From assembly GCF_000272045.2 (NCBI RefSeq), contig NZ_AJYZ02000041.1, forward strand, positions 450,309 through 514,308: a stretch of 64,000 bases of DNA, read 5' to 3'. The DNA comes from Vibrio crassostreae 9ZC13. GTDB lineage: Bacteria; Pseudomonadota; Gammaproteobacteria; Enterobacterales; Vibrionaceae. Within the stretch, counting starts at the first letter, position 1. Each line of letters starts with the position of its first letter. A model generated the notes under the pieces. It made no database searches. It had not been told where the DNA came from and worked only from the letters and a program-made list of their open reading frames with translations. Of the stretch, positions 26,341 to 34,764 are shown in pieces. A program made the position numbers and the translations under genes.

Positions 26341-26769
26341 TTATGCTTTCTTGAAGATAGAGCTCAGTGACAGAACGTTTTGGATACGAGTCAGGATAGC
26401 GGCTTGATCTTCTTCACTGCGCTGTTCGCCTTTTGTATTACCCCATACTGGGCCGGGCCAAGCAATGTCGTCTTTGAAGCGTGCAATATGGTGGATGTGC
26501 AGTTGTGGCACCATATTACCCAGCGCACCAAGGTTCAATTTGTCTGGTTGGAACGTTGCTTCTAATGCTTGGCTTACCGCCTGAGATTCATGTAGGAACT
26601 GCTGTTGCTCTTTCATTGGTAAGTGGTGCAACTCTTTTAGGTTGGCACGTTTTGGTACCAAGATAATCCAAGGCACTGCGTTATCTTTGTGTAGCAGGGC
26701 TAAGCTCAGTGGAAATTCGCCGATAAGTGTGGTGTCTTTCGCAAGTTGCGGGTGAAGTTCGAAGCTCAT
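26341..26769 (-). CDS. HIT-family protein with variant triad
   Basis: Histidine-triad family protein of 142 residues, predicted to act on nucleotide conjugates such as dinucleoside polyphosphates. The motif reads QLHIHHI with Gln89 in place of the first triad His; His91 (nucleophile position) and His93 are kept. The N-terminal core WIILVPKR and a C-terminal WPGPVWG segment fit a diadenosine-tetraphosphatase-like proteobacterial subgroup. It is convergent with feoC. Substrate is not known. Confidence 0.85.
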   Translation of the reverse strand: MSFELHPQLAKDTTLIGEFPLSLALLHKDNAVPWIILVPKRANLKELHHLPMKEQQQFLHESQAVSQALEATFQPDKLNLGALGNMVPQLHIHHIARFKDDIAWPGPVWGNTKGEQRSEEDQAAILTRIQNVLSLSSIFKKA

Positions 26770-26845
26770 GATCTTTCCAATTAATTGTTTTACATGAGTA
26801 TAAGGTCGGAGTTTGAATGTGGCTAGGGCTTACGTTCTCAATAAG

Positions 26846-26888
26846 CAGATTCCCTATCACGTTCGTCCCTCACTGTAGGGAATGATGG
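26846..26888 (+). repeat. Dispersed palindromic repeat, copy 2
   Basis: The arms ATTCCCTA (26849-26856) and TAGGGAAT (26876-26883) flank a 19-nt loop with TTCGTCCCTC. It lies in the HIT-argS spacer. Confidence 0.75.
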
Positions 26889-26964
26889 CGAGAAGAGGGA
26901 TAACGATTTGGTGTGGTTTGATGGCGCATCATTGATGTTGTCTTGGATTCACTACACCTATTCT

Positions 26965-27006
26965 CGTCATCTCCTAGAGCGACGAATGAGCGTAATAGGA
27001 GATCTC
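26965..27006 (-). repeat. Dispersed palindromic repeat, copy 3, inverted
   Basis: The arms ATCTCCTA (26969-26976) and TAGGAGAT (26996-27003) flank a 19-nt loop. The reverse complement reads GAGATCTCC...TTCGTCGCTC...ATGACG, aligning with copies 1, 2 and 5. Confidence 0.75.
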
Positions 27007-27060
27007 TTGCTGTGTAGGTTAGCTAATCGCTTAAATAATCGAGTAAACAAACCTCCAGAC

Positions 27061-27093
27061 AAAAAAAAGGTTGACGCTTTCACGTCAACCTTT
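27061..27093 (-). terminator. argS terminator with GAAA tetraloop
   Basis: On the minus strand AAAGGTTGACG pairs with CGTCAACCTTT, and the closing loop is TGAAAGC as in the pgm terminator, followed by T8. The argS array lies between the stop codon and this hairpin. Confidence 0.9.
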
Positions 27094-27100
27094 CTAATTT

Positions 27101-27156
27101 TCTCGAATCTCGAATCTCGAATCTCGAATCTCGAATCTCGAATCTCGAATCTCGAA
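27101..27156 (-). repeat. Tandem array of eight 7-bp units in the argS 3' region
   Basis: Eight perfect copies of TCTCGAA on the plus strand (TTCGAGA on the argS sense strand) begin 4 bp after the argS stop codon and end 8 bp before the terminator stem. They are therefore transcribed as part of the argS 3' untranslated region. The unit CGAGATT differs by one base from the array at 22951-23008, and both have eight copies. Confidence 0.95.
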
Positions 27157-27160
27157 TCGC

Positions 27161-28894
27161 TTACATGCGCTCTAGAGTGTCGATACCTAGAAGCGATAGA
27201 CCTTGCTTGATCGTCTTCGCTGTTAGTGCAGCAAGCTTCAGACGGCTCTGCTTAACAGCTTCGTCTTCAGCAACTAGGATAGGGCAAGCTTCGTAGAAGC
27301 TAGAGAATTGACCAGCTAGTTCGAATAGGTAGCTACACATGATGTGTGGTTGACCTTCACGAGCAACAGACTGTACTGCTTCTTCAAACTGTAGAAGTTT
27401 CGCGATAAGCGCTTTCTCTTTCTCTTCAGTGATTTTGATTTCACCTTCAAGCGAGTCCATAGAAATGCCAGCTTTAGCAAATACAGAAGCAACACGAGTG
27501 TATGCGTACTGCATGTATGGTGCTGTGTTGCCTTCGAATGCAAGCATGTTGTCCCAATCGAACACGTAGTCAGTAGTGCGGTGCTTAGAAAGGTCTGCGT
27601 ACTTAACCGCTGCCATAGCAACAGTGTTCGCGATCGCTTTCTTCTCGTCTTCTGCTAGTTCTGGGTTCTTAGATTCGATTAGCTGCGCTGCACGAACTTC
27701 GGCTTCATCAAGAAGATCAGCAAGACGAACAGTACCGCCTGCACGAGTCTTGAATGGTTTACCGTCTTTACCTAGCATCATGCCGAATGCGTGGTGCTCA
27801 AGAGAAACAGATTCTGGGATGTAACCTGCTTTACGAACGATAGTCCAAGCTTGCATTAGATGCTGGTGTTGACGTGAGTCGATGAAGTAAAGAACGCGGT
27901 CTGCGCCTAGTTCTTCAAAACGGTATTTTGCACAAGCAATGTCGGTTGTTGTGTAAAGGAAGCCGCCGTCGCGTTTCTGGATGATAACGCCCATTGGGTC
28001 ACCATCTTTGTTTTTGTATTCGTCTAGGAATACAACTTGTGCGCCGTCATCTTCTTTAGCAAGACCTTGCTCTTTCAGATCCGCAACAATAGTTGGAAGC
28101 ATGTGGTTGTACATGCTTTCGCCCATTACGTCATCACGTGTTAGAGACACGTTTAGACGATCGTAGTTGCGTTGGTTTTGAATCATTGTTACGTCAACAA
28201 GCTTCTTCCACATCTCTGCGCAGAACTCGTCGCCGCTTTGCAGTTTAACAACGTAGCCACGTGCTTTAACTGCGAACTCTTCGTCTTCATCGTAGAGCTT
28301 TTTAGATTCACGGTAGAAGCCTTCAAGGTCAGCAAGTTCCATTGAAACTTCACCAGACTCAGCCTGAACGCGCTCAAGGTTTGCGATAAGCATACCGAAT
28401 TGAGTACCCCAGTCACCGATGTGGTTAGCGCGGATAACGTTGTGGCCTAGAAATTCTAGAGTACGAACTACTGCATCACCGATGATAGTTGAACGTAGGT
28501 GACCAACGTGCATTTCTTTAGCAACGTTTGGCGCAGAGTAATCCGCAACAATTGTTTGTGTTTCTGCTACTGCAACACCAAGGCGAGAATCAGCCAATGC
28601 TGCGTCTGCTTGTTGTGCTAGGAAAGCTTCATCTAGGAAGATGTTAAGGAAACCTGGGCCTGCGATTTCAACTTTAGAAGCGATACCGTCTAGGTTTAGA
28701 ACGTCCAATACTTTTTGAGCAAATTCTCGAGGGTTAGTGCCTAGTCGCTTAGCAACGCCCATAACGCCGTTTGCTTGGTAGTCACCAAATTGTGGTTTTG
28801 CAGATTGGCGAACAGCCGCAGGAGAGCCTGCAGGTGCGCCAGCGGCTTCTAGAGCCTGAGATACTTTGTCATTAATAAGTGCTTGGATATTCAC
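27161..28894 (-). CDS. argS: Arginyl-tRNA synthetase
   Basis: Class I aminoacyl-tRNA synthetase that charges tRNA-Arg. The product is 577 residues with the N-terminal Add1 domain, the HIGH-type motif HVGHLRST, the GDWGTQFG segment and a C-terminal DALR anticodon-binding domain (AYTRVASVFAKAG). I chose the GTG at 28894 because an AAGGA ribosome-binding site lies 8 nt upstream and the protein then starts VNIQALINDKV as in other ArgS; an ATG at 29005 would add 37 unconserved residues. It is divergent from yecM, as in E. coli. Confidence 0.95.
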   Translation of the reverse strand: MNIQALINDKVSQALEAAGAPAGSPAAVRQSAKPQFGDYQANGVMGVAKRLGTNPREFAQKVLDVLNLDGIASKVEIAGPGFLNIFLDEAFLAQQADAALADSRLGVAVAETQTIVADYSAPNVAKEMHVGHLRSTIIGDAVVRTLEFLGHNVIRANHIGDWGTQFGMLIANLERVQAESGEVSMELADLEGFYRESKKLYDEDEEFAVKARGYVVKLQSGDEFCAEMWKKLVDVTMIQNQRNYDRLNVSLTRDDVMGESMYNHMLPTIVADLKEQGLAKEDDGAQVVFLDEYKNKDGDPMGVIIQKRDGGFLYTTTDIACAKYRFEELGADRVLYFIDSRQHQHLMQAWTIVRKAGYIPESVSLEHHAFGMMLGKDGKPFKTRAGGTVRLADLLDEAEVRAAQLIESKNPELAEDEKKAIANTVAMAAVKYADLSKHRTTDYVFDWDNMLAFEGNTAPYMQYAYTRVASVFAKAGISMDSLEGEIKITEEKEKALIAKLLQFEEAVQSVAREGQPHIMCSYLFELAGQFSSFYEACPILVAEDEAVKQSRLKLAALTAKTIKQGLSLLGIDTLERM

Positions 28895-29241
28895 ACGCGT
28901 TTCCTTCAATTCAAGGATGATAAGAGTGGCCGTTATTTCGAGGTCATTAAATTGGTTAATTATGCGTCTAGTTAACGATTTAATGCCGAAATGAACAACA
29001 GACACTGTTTAAGTTCACAAAAATGGCGTTAATCATACCAATTTTGTGGGGTTTCTTATAGGTCGAATTGATAGAAAATTAACATTTCCTGAGTAGTTTT
29101 TGACAATCGACTTTTAGCAAGACGCGTTTGCATGTTTAAGGAGCGAAAAGAACATAGTTATTGAGTGTTTTTTGTAAAAGCAACGCTTGTTGCAAAAGGC
29201 AAAACTGATAACATGCAGCCATTATTTGGAGAACACAGACA
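28895..29241. promoter_or_regulatory. argS-yecM divergent spacer
   Basis: This 347-bp spacer has no plausible gene. On the plus strand TTGTTG (29187-29192) and TAACAT (29209-29214) with 16-bp spacing form a candidate yecM promoter. No clear argS promoter was identified by eye. Confidence 0.45.
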
Positions 29242-29838
29242 ATGATGATGAGCCTGAAGCAAGCTGAACTAGAACCACAACAAATGATCGCCCGCCTTGA
29301 TACTTTTATGGCAAAAATCGAGAGCCTAGGAAATACATTAGGTTTGGATTTAAGCTTTGCTCAAGCGGATCATATTGCGCTGCGAATCAATGACACTGAG
29401 CTAGCGAAATCTGCCCATCAAGCGTGGTCTGAGTACGGCTCTACGATTTCTGAGGCGATGATTAATGGTCGTCTAATTGTGGTGTTGGCTTTCGATGAAC
29501 CCTTGCAAAGCCTTGGCTGGAAAATTGAATGTTTGGAGCTGCCATATCCAGCAGAAGGTAAGATTTACCCAAGCCAAGATTGGGAACATGTAGAGTTTGT
29601 GATTCCTTCTCATGCCCAAACAGCTGATGAGTATCTAGCGGATCTTAAAGAAACTTACCCGCAGTTCGCTGCTAACTTTGAAACGCTGGGTGAGCAAGGC
29701 GTTAAGATCAAACTCTCTAGCCCGAAAGGCGAGGGTGAACGCTTGAATAACCCAACAGTGGCTTTTAAACATCAAGGGATTTGCATCAAGCTGCATCCAC
29801 ACTCTTTGAAGAAGATTGTGGAATCAGAACAGGCTTAA
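29242..29838 (+). CDS. yecM: VOC-superfamily protein YecM
   Basis: Conserved metalloprotein-like member of the vicinal oxygen chelate superfamily; function unknown. The 198-residue protein shows the YecM pattern with FAQADHIALRIND, WKIECLELPYPAEG and SQDWEHVEFVIP, where the His and Glu positions resemble VOC metal ligands. A TTGGAG ribosome-binding site lies 10 nt upstream of the first of three consecutive ATG codons. Its position divergent to argS matches E. coli. Confidence 0.9.
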   Translation: MMMSLKQAELEPQQMIARLDTFMAKIESLGNTLGLDLSFAQADHIALRINDTELAKSAHQAWSEYGSTISEAMINGRLIVVLAFDEPLQSLGWKIECLELPYPAEGKIYPSQDWEHVEFVIPSHAQTADEYLADLKETYPQFAANFETLGEQGVKIKLSSPKGEGERLNNPTVAFKHQGICIKLHPHSLKKIVESEQA

Positions 29839-29862
29839 TTTGAATAGAGAGTTGCTAGGAAA

Positions 29863-29899
29863 GAGATTCCTGATCTCGCCTTGGCTCGTCGGAATGACG
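29863..29899 (+). repeat. Dispersed palindromic repeat, copy 4, degenerate
   Basis: GAGATTCCTGA and GTCGGAATGACG flank a shortened loop. Arms are imperfect compared with the other copies. Confidence 0.55.
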
Positions 29900-30002
29900 G
29901 GGTGTTCGATGAAATTTGCCAGAGTCTATCTTTGGATAGTGACAGACTGAGCGTTCGAGAGCGTATGTTAGAGCCTATAGCTTGAAGATTCATCATCGAG
30001 TT

Positions 30003-30045
30003 CGTCATTCCCGATAGCGACGAAGGAGCGTAGTCGGGAATCTCT
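30003..30045 (-). repeat. Dispersed palindromic repeat, copy 5, inverted
   Basis: The arms ATTCCCGA (30007-30014) and TCGGGAAT (30034-30041) flank a 19-nt loop containing GCGACGAAGGAGCG. It lies in the yecM-purU spacer. Confidence 0.75.
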
Positions 30046-30070
30046 CAAAGCGAGTCTGATCATCAGATAC

Positions 30071-30110
30071 AAAAAACGCGCGATGGGCTTTCCCTATTGC
30101 GCGTTTTTTA
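30071..30110. terminator. Bidirectional terminator between yecM and purU
   Basis: AAAAAACGCGC pairs with GCGCGTTTTTT (30099-30109) around an inner partial stem, with an A run on the left and a T run on the right. Confidence 0.88.
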
Positions 30111-30153
30111 TTGGGTTTTAACTGGAAGTCTTACCGGAAATCGAATATCCGAT

Positions 30154-30993
30154 TTACAGAATTACAGTCTTGTTGCCGTAAACAAACACATGATCATTGA
30201 TCACCTTGTTTAACGCCTTACTTAATACATTCTTCTCTACGTCACGACCGGCTTGTGCCATGTCTTTCGCGCTGAAGTTGTGATCCACAGGGATAACATC
30301 TTGCTTGATGATTGGACCTTCATCCAAATCATTCGTCACAAAGTGTGCCGTTGCGCCAATGATCTTCACGCCGCGCTCATACGCTTGTTGGTATGGCTTC
30401 GCGCCAATAAATGCTGGCAAGAAGCTGTGGTGGATATTGATGATCTTGTGGTGGTATTTTTCAACAAAACCTGGTGTCAGCACTCGCATGTACTTAGCCA
30501 AAACAAGGTAATCCGCCTCGTACTGGTCAATCACTTCTAGCATCTTCTTCTCATGTTCTTCACGGTTTAGCCCTTCGTGAGAAACATGGTGGTAAGGGAT
30601 GTCAAAACGCTCGGTTAGGCTTTGTAGAATGTCGTAGTTACCGACAACGGCCGCAATTTCAACGTCTAAGCTGCCATCGAAGTTCTTCATTAGAATGTCG
30701 CCAAGGCAGTGTGCTTCCTTGGTCACGAGTATCACAACACGCTTGCGAGACGAATCAACAAGCTTACGTTTCGTATTTGGTGGCAGGGCTTGGTCTAAAT
30801 CGGCAAGCAAGGTTTCATCATTGAAATAGCCTTCCAGCTCGGTGCGCATAAAGAAGTGGCCACTTGTGTTATCTACGAACTCATTGTTGTGAATAATATT
30901 GAGTTGGTGCTTATAACAAATATTGGTGATCTTAGAGATGAGGCCGGGGGCATCAGTACAATGTGTTAGTAAAGTTTTTCTTTCCATTTGCAT
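30154..30993 (-). CDS. purU: Formyltetrahydrofolate deformylase
   Basis: Hydrolyses 10-formyltetrahydrofolate to formate and tetrahydrofolate, balancing one-carbon pools. The 279-residue protein has an N-terminal ACT regulatory domain (CTDAPGLISKITNICYKH) and a formyltransferase-type catalytic domain with INIHHSFLPAF, GATAHFV and DEGPII, which hold the catalytic Asn, His and Asp. ATG codons at 30993 and 30987 both have a usable GGAAG upstream; the first is listed. It is convergent with yecM. Confidence 0.95.
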   Translation of the reverse strand: MQMERKTLLTHCTDAPGLISKITNICYKHQLNIIHNNEFVDNTSGHFFMRTELEGYFNDETLLADLDQALPPNTKRKLVDSSRKRVVILVTKEAHCLGDILMKNFDGSLDVEIAAVVGNYDILQSLTERFDIPYHHVSHEGLNREEHEKKMLEVIDQYEADYLVLAKYMRVLTPGFVEKYHHKIINIHHSFLPAFIGAKPYQQAYERGVKIIGATAHFVTNDLDEGPIIKQDVIPVDHNFSAKDMAQAGRDVEKNVLSKALNKVINDHVFVYGNKTVIL

Positions 30994-31288
30994 CTTACTT
31001 CCATGAAATGTTGCACTTATTATATGAAATCGGGATTCTTCAAATTTAATGCAGGCCGTCGAACGGTGAACTGAGCCGCAATATCATCGTTATAATTAAT
31101 CTATTATCAAGTTGGTTTCAACAAATTCTGCTGCTCATTTATCGCTTTGATAAATTGTTTGATATAGAAATATCAGTTTTTAGATAGAAAAACAGGCAGA
31201 AGCTTCATTTTTAAAAGTTTTGACCGTAGTACGCATTTGAACTTCAACCGAGGCATTTACGCCTTGGCCAAAAATAGAGGTGATACTT
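30994..31288. other. purU upstream spacer
   Basis: This 295-bp AT-rich spacer between purU and the small gene at 31289 must hold promoters for both directions. I see no convincing operator, terminator or gene in it. Confidence 0.4.
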
Positions 31289-31489
31289 ATGGATAAAGAG
31301 TTACTAGCCAAAAAACTGTACTGCAAGCGAGTGAATTCATTGGCGAGAGGTACCGAATTAGATGGTCATGTTCTAGATGAAATGTGGGAAAGTAAGACCT
31401 CACCAACCGATGCAGCGAAAGCCATACAGCCTGGTGATAACCATTTTGAAGGTGCTCCTTGGCTATCACGTTATCTCAGTCGAAAATAA
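31289..31489 (+). CDS. Small uncharacterised protein
   Basis: Predicted cytoplasmic protein of 66 residues, MDKELLAKKLYCKR to LSRYLSRK, with one cysteine and no membrane segment. The start is chosen at the ATG because AGAGG lies 8 nt upstream; an in-frame GTG at 31280 is also possible. It stands alone between purU and yoaA. I do not recognise a family. Good ribosome-binding site spacing and balanced composition support a real gene. Confidence 0.6.
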   Translation: MDKELLAKKLYCKRVNSLARGTELDGHVLDEMWESKTSPTDAAKAIQPGDNHFEGAPWLSRYLSRK

Positions 31490-31616
31490 AAACGATTCTC
31501 TAATTCCTACTTCTTCAATTCTTACCTTCAAGGTAACTTAAGCCACGTCAAGCCAAACCAAACACCTCCGGTGCGAAGTCATTCTTGATTCGCGCCGGCT
31601 CACTAAACCTGCCATA

Positions 31617-31645
31617 ATTCTCCTTCTCCTTCTCCTTCTCTTTTT
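31617..31645 (+). repeat. Hexanucleotide CTCCTT repeat in the yoaA leader
   Basis: Three perfect CTCCTT units and a degenerate fourth form a pyrimidine tract ending about 17 nt before the yoaA ATG. No Shine-Dalgarno sequence is visible between it and the start codon. Confidence 0.75.
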
Positions 31646-31661
31646 CTAAACTTCGTACTCT

Positions 31662-33590
31662 ATGATATCTAAAACGTTTTCTGCTGATGGCGCTCTGGGC
31701 AAAGCTATCCCTGGGTTTCAACCAAGACAAGCTCAGTTAGACATGGCTGAAGCGGTTTCACAAGCTATTGAAAATCAAAGCCAGTTGGTTGTTGAGGCTG
31801 GAACAGGTACTGGTAAGACGTTTGCTTACCTAGTGCCTGCGCTGCTTAGTGGCAAGAAAACCATCATTAGTACGGGGTCTAAAAACCTTCAAGAACAGCT
31901 GTTTCACCGAGATTTACCCTTGATGGTCGATGCGCTTGGCTTTTATGGTCAAGTTGCGTTGCTCAAAGGACGTTCAAACTATTTGTGTTTGGACAGACTC
32001 AGCCGCCAAATGATCGAGAGTCATGGTGCTCATACCGATCCAACGCTGCTGGCTCAGTTAGTCAAAGTTCGTAGTTGGTCGTCATCCACTCAAACGGGTG
32101 ATTTAGGCGATTGTGATGATATCGCTGAAGACAGCCCGGTTATTCCAACCATTACCTCGACCAATGATAATTGCTTGGGTAAAGAGTGCCCAAGCTATAC
32201 CGATTGCTTTGTGCTTAAAGCGCGTAAAAAAGCGATGGATTCCGATGTGGTGGTCGTAAACCACCACCTTTTCCTAGCTGATTTGGCGATCAAAGAAACC
32301 GGATTTGGCGAATTGATACCTGAAGCTGACGTGTTTATTTTCGATGAAGCACATCAACTTCCTGACATCGCCAGCCAGTACTTCGGACAATCGGTTTCCA
32401 GTCGACAGATCCAAGAGTTAGCCAAAGACATTGAAATTGCTTACCGAACTGAAGCCAAAGACATGCGTCAGCTACAGAAAGTAGGGGATAGGCTCGTTCA
32501 ATCGTCAGCCGATCTGCGTATTGTGCTTGGTGATACCGGCTTTCGTGGTAACTGGCGCGAAGCTTTGAAATCCGAGTCGATTGCACGCGAGTTAGTTCGT
32601 TTGCAAGATGCTCTGCAACTTGCTGTTGATGTATTGAAGTTAGCACTTGGGCGAAGCCAGCTGTTAGATACCGCTTTCGAACGCGCAAATATGATTAAGT
32701 CGCGTATCGAACGTGTGTGCGATGTGTCGATCACTGGCTATTCGTATTGGTATGACACTACACCGCGCCACTTTGCTCTGCATATCACACCGCTTTCTGT
32801 CGCCGATAAATTCCACGAACAGATTGAGCTGAAGCCGGGCGCATGGGTGTTTACCTCAGCAACCTTGGCGGTGTCGGATGATTTCGAACACTTTACTTCT
32901 CGATTAGGGTTAAAACCGTCGGCACAGTTTTCACTGCCGAGCCCGTTTGATTATCCGAATCAAGCGCGCTTGTGTGTGCCTCGTTATCTTCCAGAACCGA
33001 ATAGCCCCGGTCTCGCGGATAAGCTAGTAAGAATGCTGACTCCTGTGATTGAGCAAAACCAAGGCCGCTGTTTCTTCTTGTGTACTTCACACAGCATGAT
33101 GAAAGAGTTGGGGGAGCGATTCCGTGAAACCCTCTCGGTTCCCGTTCTATTGCAAGGTGAGACAAGTAAGCAAAAAACCTTAGCCGAATTCATGGAATTA
33201 GGTAACGCATTGCTGGTGGCTACAGGTGCTTTCTGGGAGGGGATAGATGTTAGGGGCGACGCATTAAGCTGTGTTATCATCGATAAATTGCCCTTTACAG
33301 CCCCTGATGACCCTTTACTTAAGGCTCGAATCGAGGACTGTAAGCTAAAAGGGGGTGATCCTTTTGCACAAGTACAGTTGCCAGACGCTGTGATTACCTT
33401 GAAACAAGGTGTCGGCCGATTGATACGTGACAAGCGCGATAATGGTGCTTTGATTATTTGCGATAACCGATTGGTGACTCGCGATTACGGTGGCATATTT
33501 TTGGCGAGTTTACCGCCTATCCCTCGTACACGTGACTTAGGGGTCATTAAAGAATTCTTAGCTAAAGACCATTCAACCGCTGCTGAGTAA
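31662..33590 (+). CDS. yoaA: DinG-family ATP-dependent DNA helicase YoaA
   Basis: Superfamily 2, XPD/DinG-like 5'-3' helicase involved in repair of stalled replication in E. coli. The 642-residue protein has Walker A EAGTGTGKT, four cysteines of the Fe-S domain (one in SNYLCLDR and three in DNCLGKECPSYTDC), the DEAH box FDEAHQ, motif V/VI elements GAFWEGIDVRG and GVGRLIRDKRD. No clear ribosome-binding site precedes the ATG. It is followed by tsaB, as in E. coli. Confidence 0.94.
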   Translation: MISKTFSADGALGKAIPGFQPRQAQLDMAEAVSQAIENQSQLVVEAGTGTGKTFAYLVPALLSGKKTIISTGSKNLQEQLFHRDLPLMVDALGFYGQVALLKGRSNYLCLDRLSRQMIESHGAHTDPTLLAQLVKVRSWSSSTQTGDLGDCDDIAEDSPVIPTITSTNDNCLGKECPSYTDCFVLKARKKAMDSDVVVVNHHLFLADLAIKETGFGELIPEADVFIFDEAHQLPDIASQYFGQSVSSRQIQELAKDIEIAYRTEAKDMRQLQKVGDRLVQSSADLRIVLGDTGFRGNWREALKSESIARELVRLQDALQLAVDVLKLALGRSQLLDTAFERANMIKSRIERVCDVSITGYSYWYDTTPRHFALHITPLSVADKFHEQIELKPGAWVFTSATLAVSDDFEHFTSRLGLKPSAQFSLPSPFDYPNQARLCVPRYLPEPNSPGLADKLVRMLTPVIEQNQGRCFFLCTSHSMMKELGERFRETLSVPVLLQGETSKQKTLAEFMELGNALLVATGAFWEGIDVRGDALSCVIIDKLPFTAPDDPLLKARIEDCKLKGGDPFAQVQLPDAVITLKQGVGRLIRDKRDNGALIICDNRLVTRDYGGIFLASLPPIPRTRDLGVIKEFLAKDHSTAAE

Positions 33591-33649
33591 TTGGCATTGT
33601 TGAGTTTAGCCATTATTTTTAGATTAGATAACGAATATTTGAGACACAA

Positions 33650-34351
33650 ATGAGCGCGAAAATTCTTGCAGTAGATACCGCAACTGAAAACTGTTCAGTT
33701 GCATTAGTAATTGGTGACCAGGTGTTCGCACGTAGCGAAGAGGCTCCTCGAGACCATACGAAGAAAATTCTACCTATGGTGGATGAAGTACTGAAAGAAG
33801 CGAATGTCGCTTTAACCGATATCGATGCTATCGCGTTTGGCCAAGGCCCAGGCAGTTTCACGGGGGTGCGTATTGGTATTGGTATTGCTCAGGGCTTGGC
33901 TTTTGGTGCGGATTTACCAATGATTGGTGTCTCTACACTGGCAGCGATGGCGCAAGGCAGCTACCGTAAATTTGGTGAAACTCATGTAGCAACAGCGATT
34001 GATGCGCGTATGAGCGAAGTGTACTGGGCTCGTTACAGCCGCGAACAAGATGGTCGTTGGACTGCGGTTGATGCCGAATGTGTAACGCCACCAAGTGAAC
34101 TGGCTGCGCAGTTAGAAGCAGATTCTGAAATATGGGCGAAAGTCGGTACCGGCTGGGAAGCTTATGCCGAGCATATGGATACACTTGCGATCAACACCAA
34201 AGCGTGTGAAGTGCTATTCCCAGAAGCTCAAGATATGGCGTTCCTTGCTCAATTTGCTTACGCAGAAGGTAAAGCGGTTGCAGCAGAAGAATCTGAGCCA
34301 GTTTATCTTCGTGACAAAGTGACTTGGAAGAAACTGCCAGGTCGCGAATAA
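33650..34351 (+). CDS. tsaB: tRNA threonylcarbamoyladenosine biosynthesis protein TsaB
   Basis: Scaffold partner of TsaD in the t6A tRNA modification complex. The 233-residue protein begins MSAKILAVDTATENCSVAL and has the ASKHA-like GQGPGSFTGVRIGIGIAQG region, with a C-terminal PVYLRDKVTWKK segment. It lies directly downstream of yoaA in the conserved order and upstream of the small gene at 34424. Confidence 0.96.
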   Translation: MSAKILAVDTATENCSVALVIGDQVFARSEEAPRDHTKKILPMVDEVLKEANVALTDIDAIAFGQGPGSFTGVRIGIGIAQGLAFGADLPMIGVSTLAAMAQGSYRKFGETHVATAIDARMSEVYWARYSREQDGRWTAVDAECVTPPSELAAQLEADSEIWAKVGTGWEAYAEHMDTLAINTKACEVLFPEAQDMAFLAQFAYAEGKAVAAEESEPVYLRDKVTWKKLPGRE

Positions 34352-34423
34352 TTTTTACAAGGTTCTGATGCAAATTAGGTCTAAATGCGTATTATTTAGA
34401 TTTGAGAGGGCAGATATTTAGTC

Positions 34424-34729
34424 ATGGTATCAATTAACAACTTACCTCCTTCTTCGATAGGCAGCACGTCTAAGCCGAATCGAATTAAAAAGAAGGAGCA
34501 GGCAAAAAAATCTGATGCTAGCACTGCGGTTGGGCAACCGACTAAGGTCGCTAATGCTGTTTCTCACTCTATTCGTCAAGTTAAAGAGTCTGAGCTACAC
34601 AAGGCTCAAATCCAGTATGATCTTCCAGAAGGCCGAGGACGTAAGGCTATGGAAGAGTATATGGATGTAATGAATCAGGCGAAGAAAGAAGAACTTGCAA
34701 AGCTTATCGGTGTCGATATCTACATCTAG
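34424..34729 (+). CDS. Small basic/acidic uncharacterised protein
   Basis: Predicted soluble protein of 101 residues. The first third is Ser/Pro/Lys-rich and probably disordered (KPNRIKKKEQAKK), and the rest is helical with charged heptad-like stretches and a conserved-looking end, EELAKLIGVDIYI. No signal peptide or known motif is seen. It lies between tsaB and the slp gene in the same direction and could share their transcript. Function is unknown. It resembles neither a toxin nor a phage protein in any recognisable way. Confidence 0.7.
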   Translation: MVSINNLPPSSIGSTSKPNRIKKKEQAKKSDASTAVGQPTKVANAVSHSIRQVKESELHKAQIQYDLPEGRGRKAMEEYMDVMNQAKKEELAKLIGVDIYI

Positions 34730-34764
34730 AGCTTCTTATTAATGCCTGTTTAAGGACCAGAACC

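Noticed and set aside
26908..27210. Plus-strand frame of 100 residues with repeated SNLESRI
   Set aside because: It is a translation of the argS heptamer array and terminator, with no coding character.
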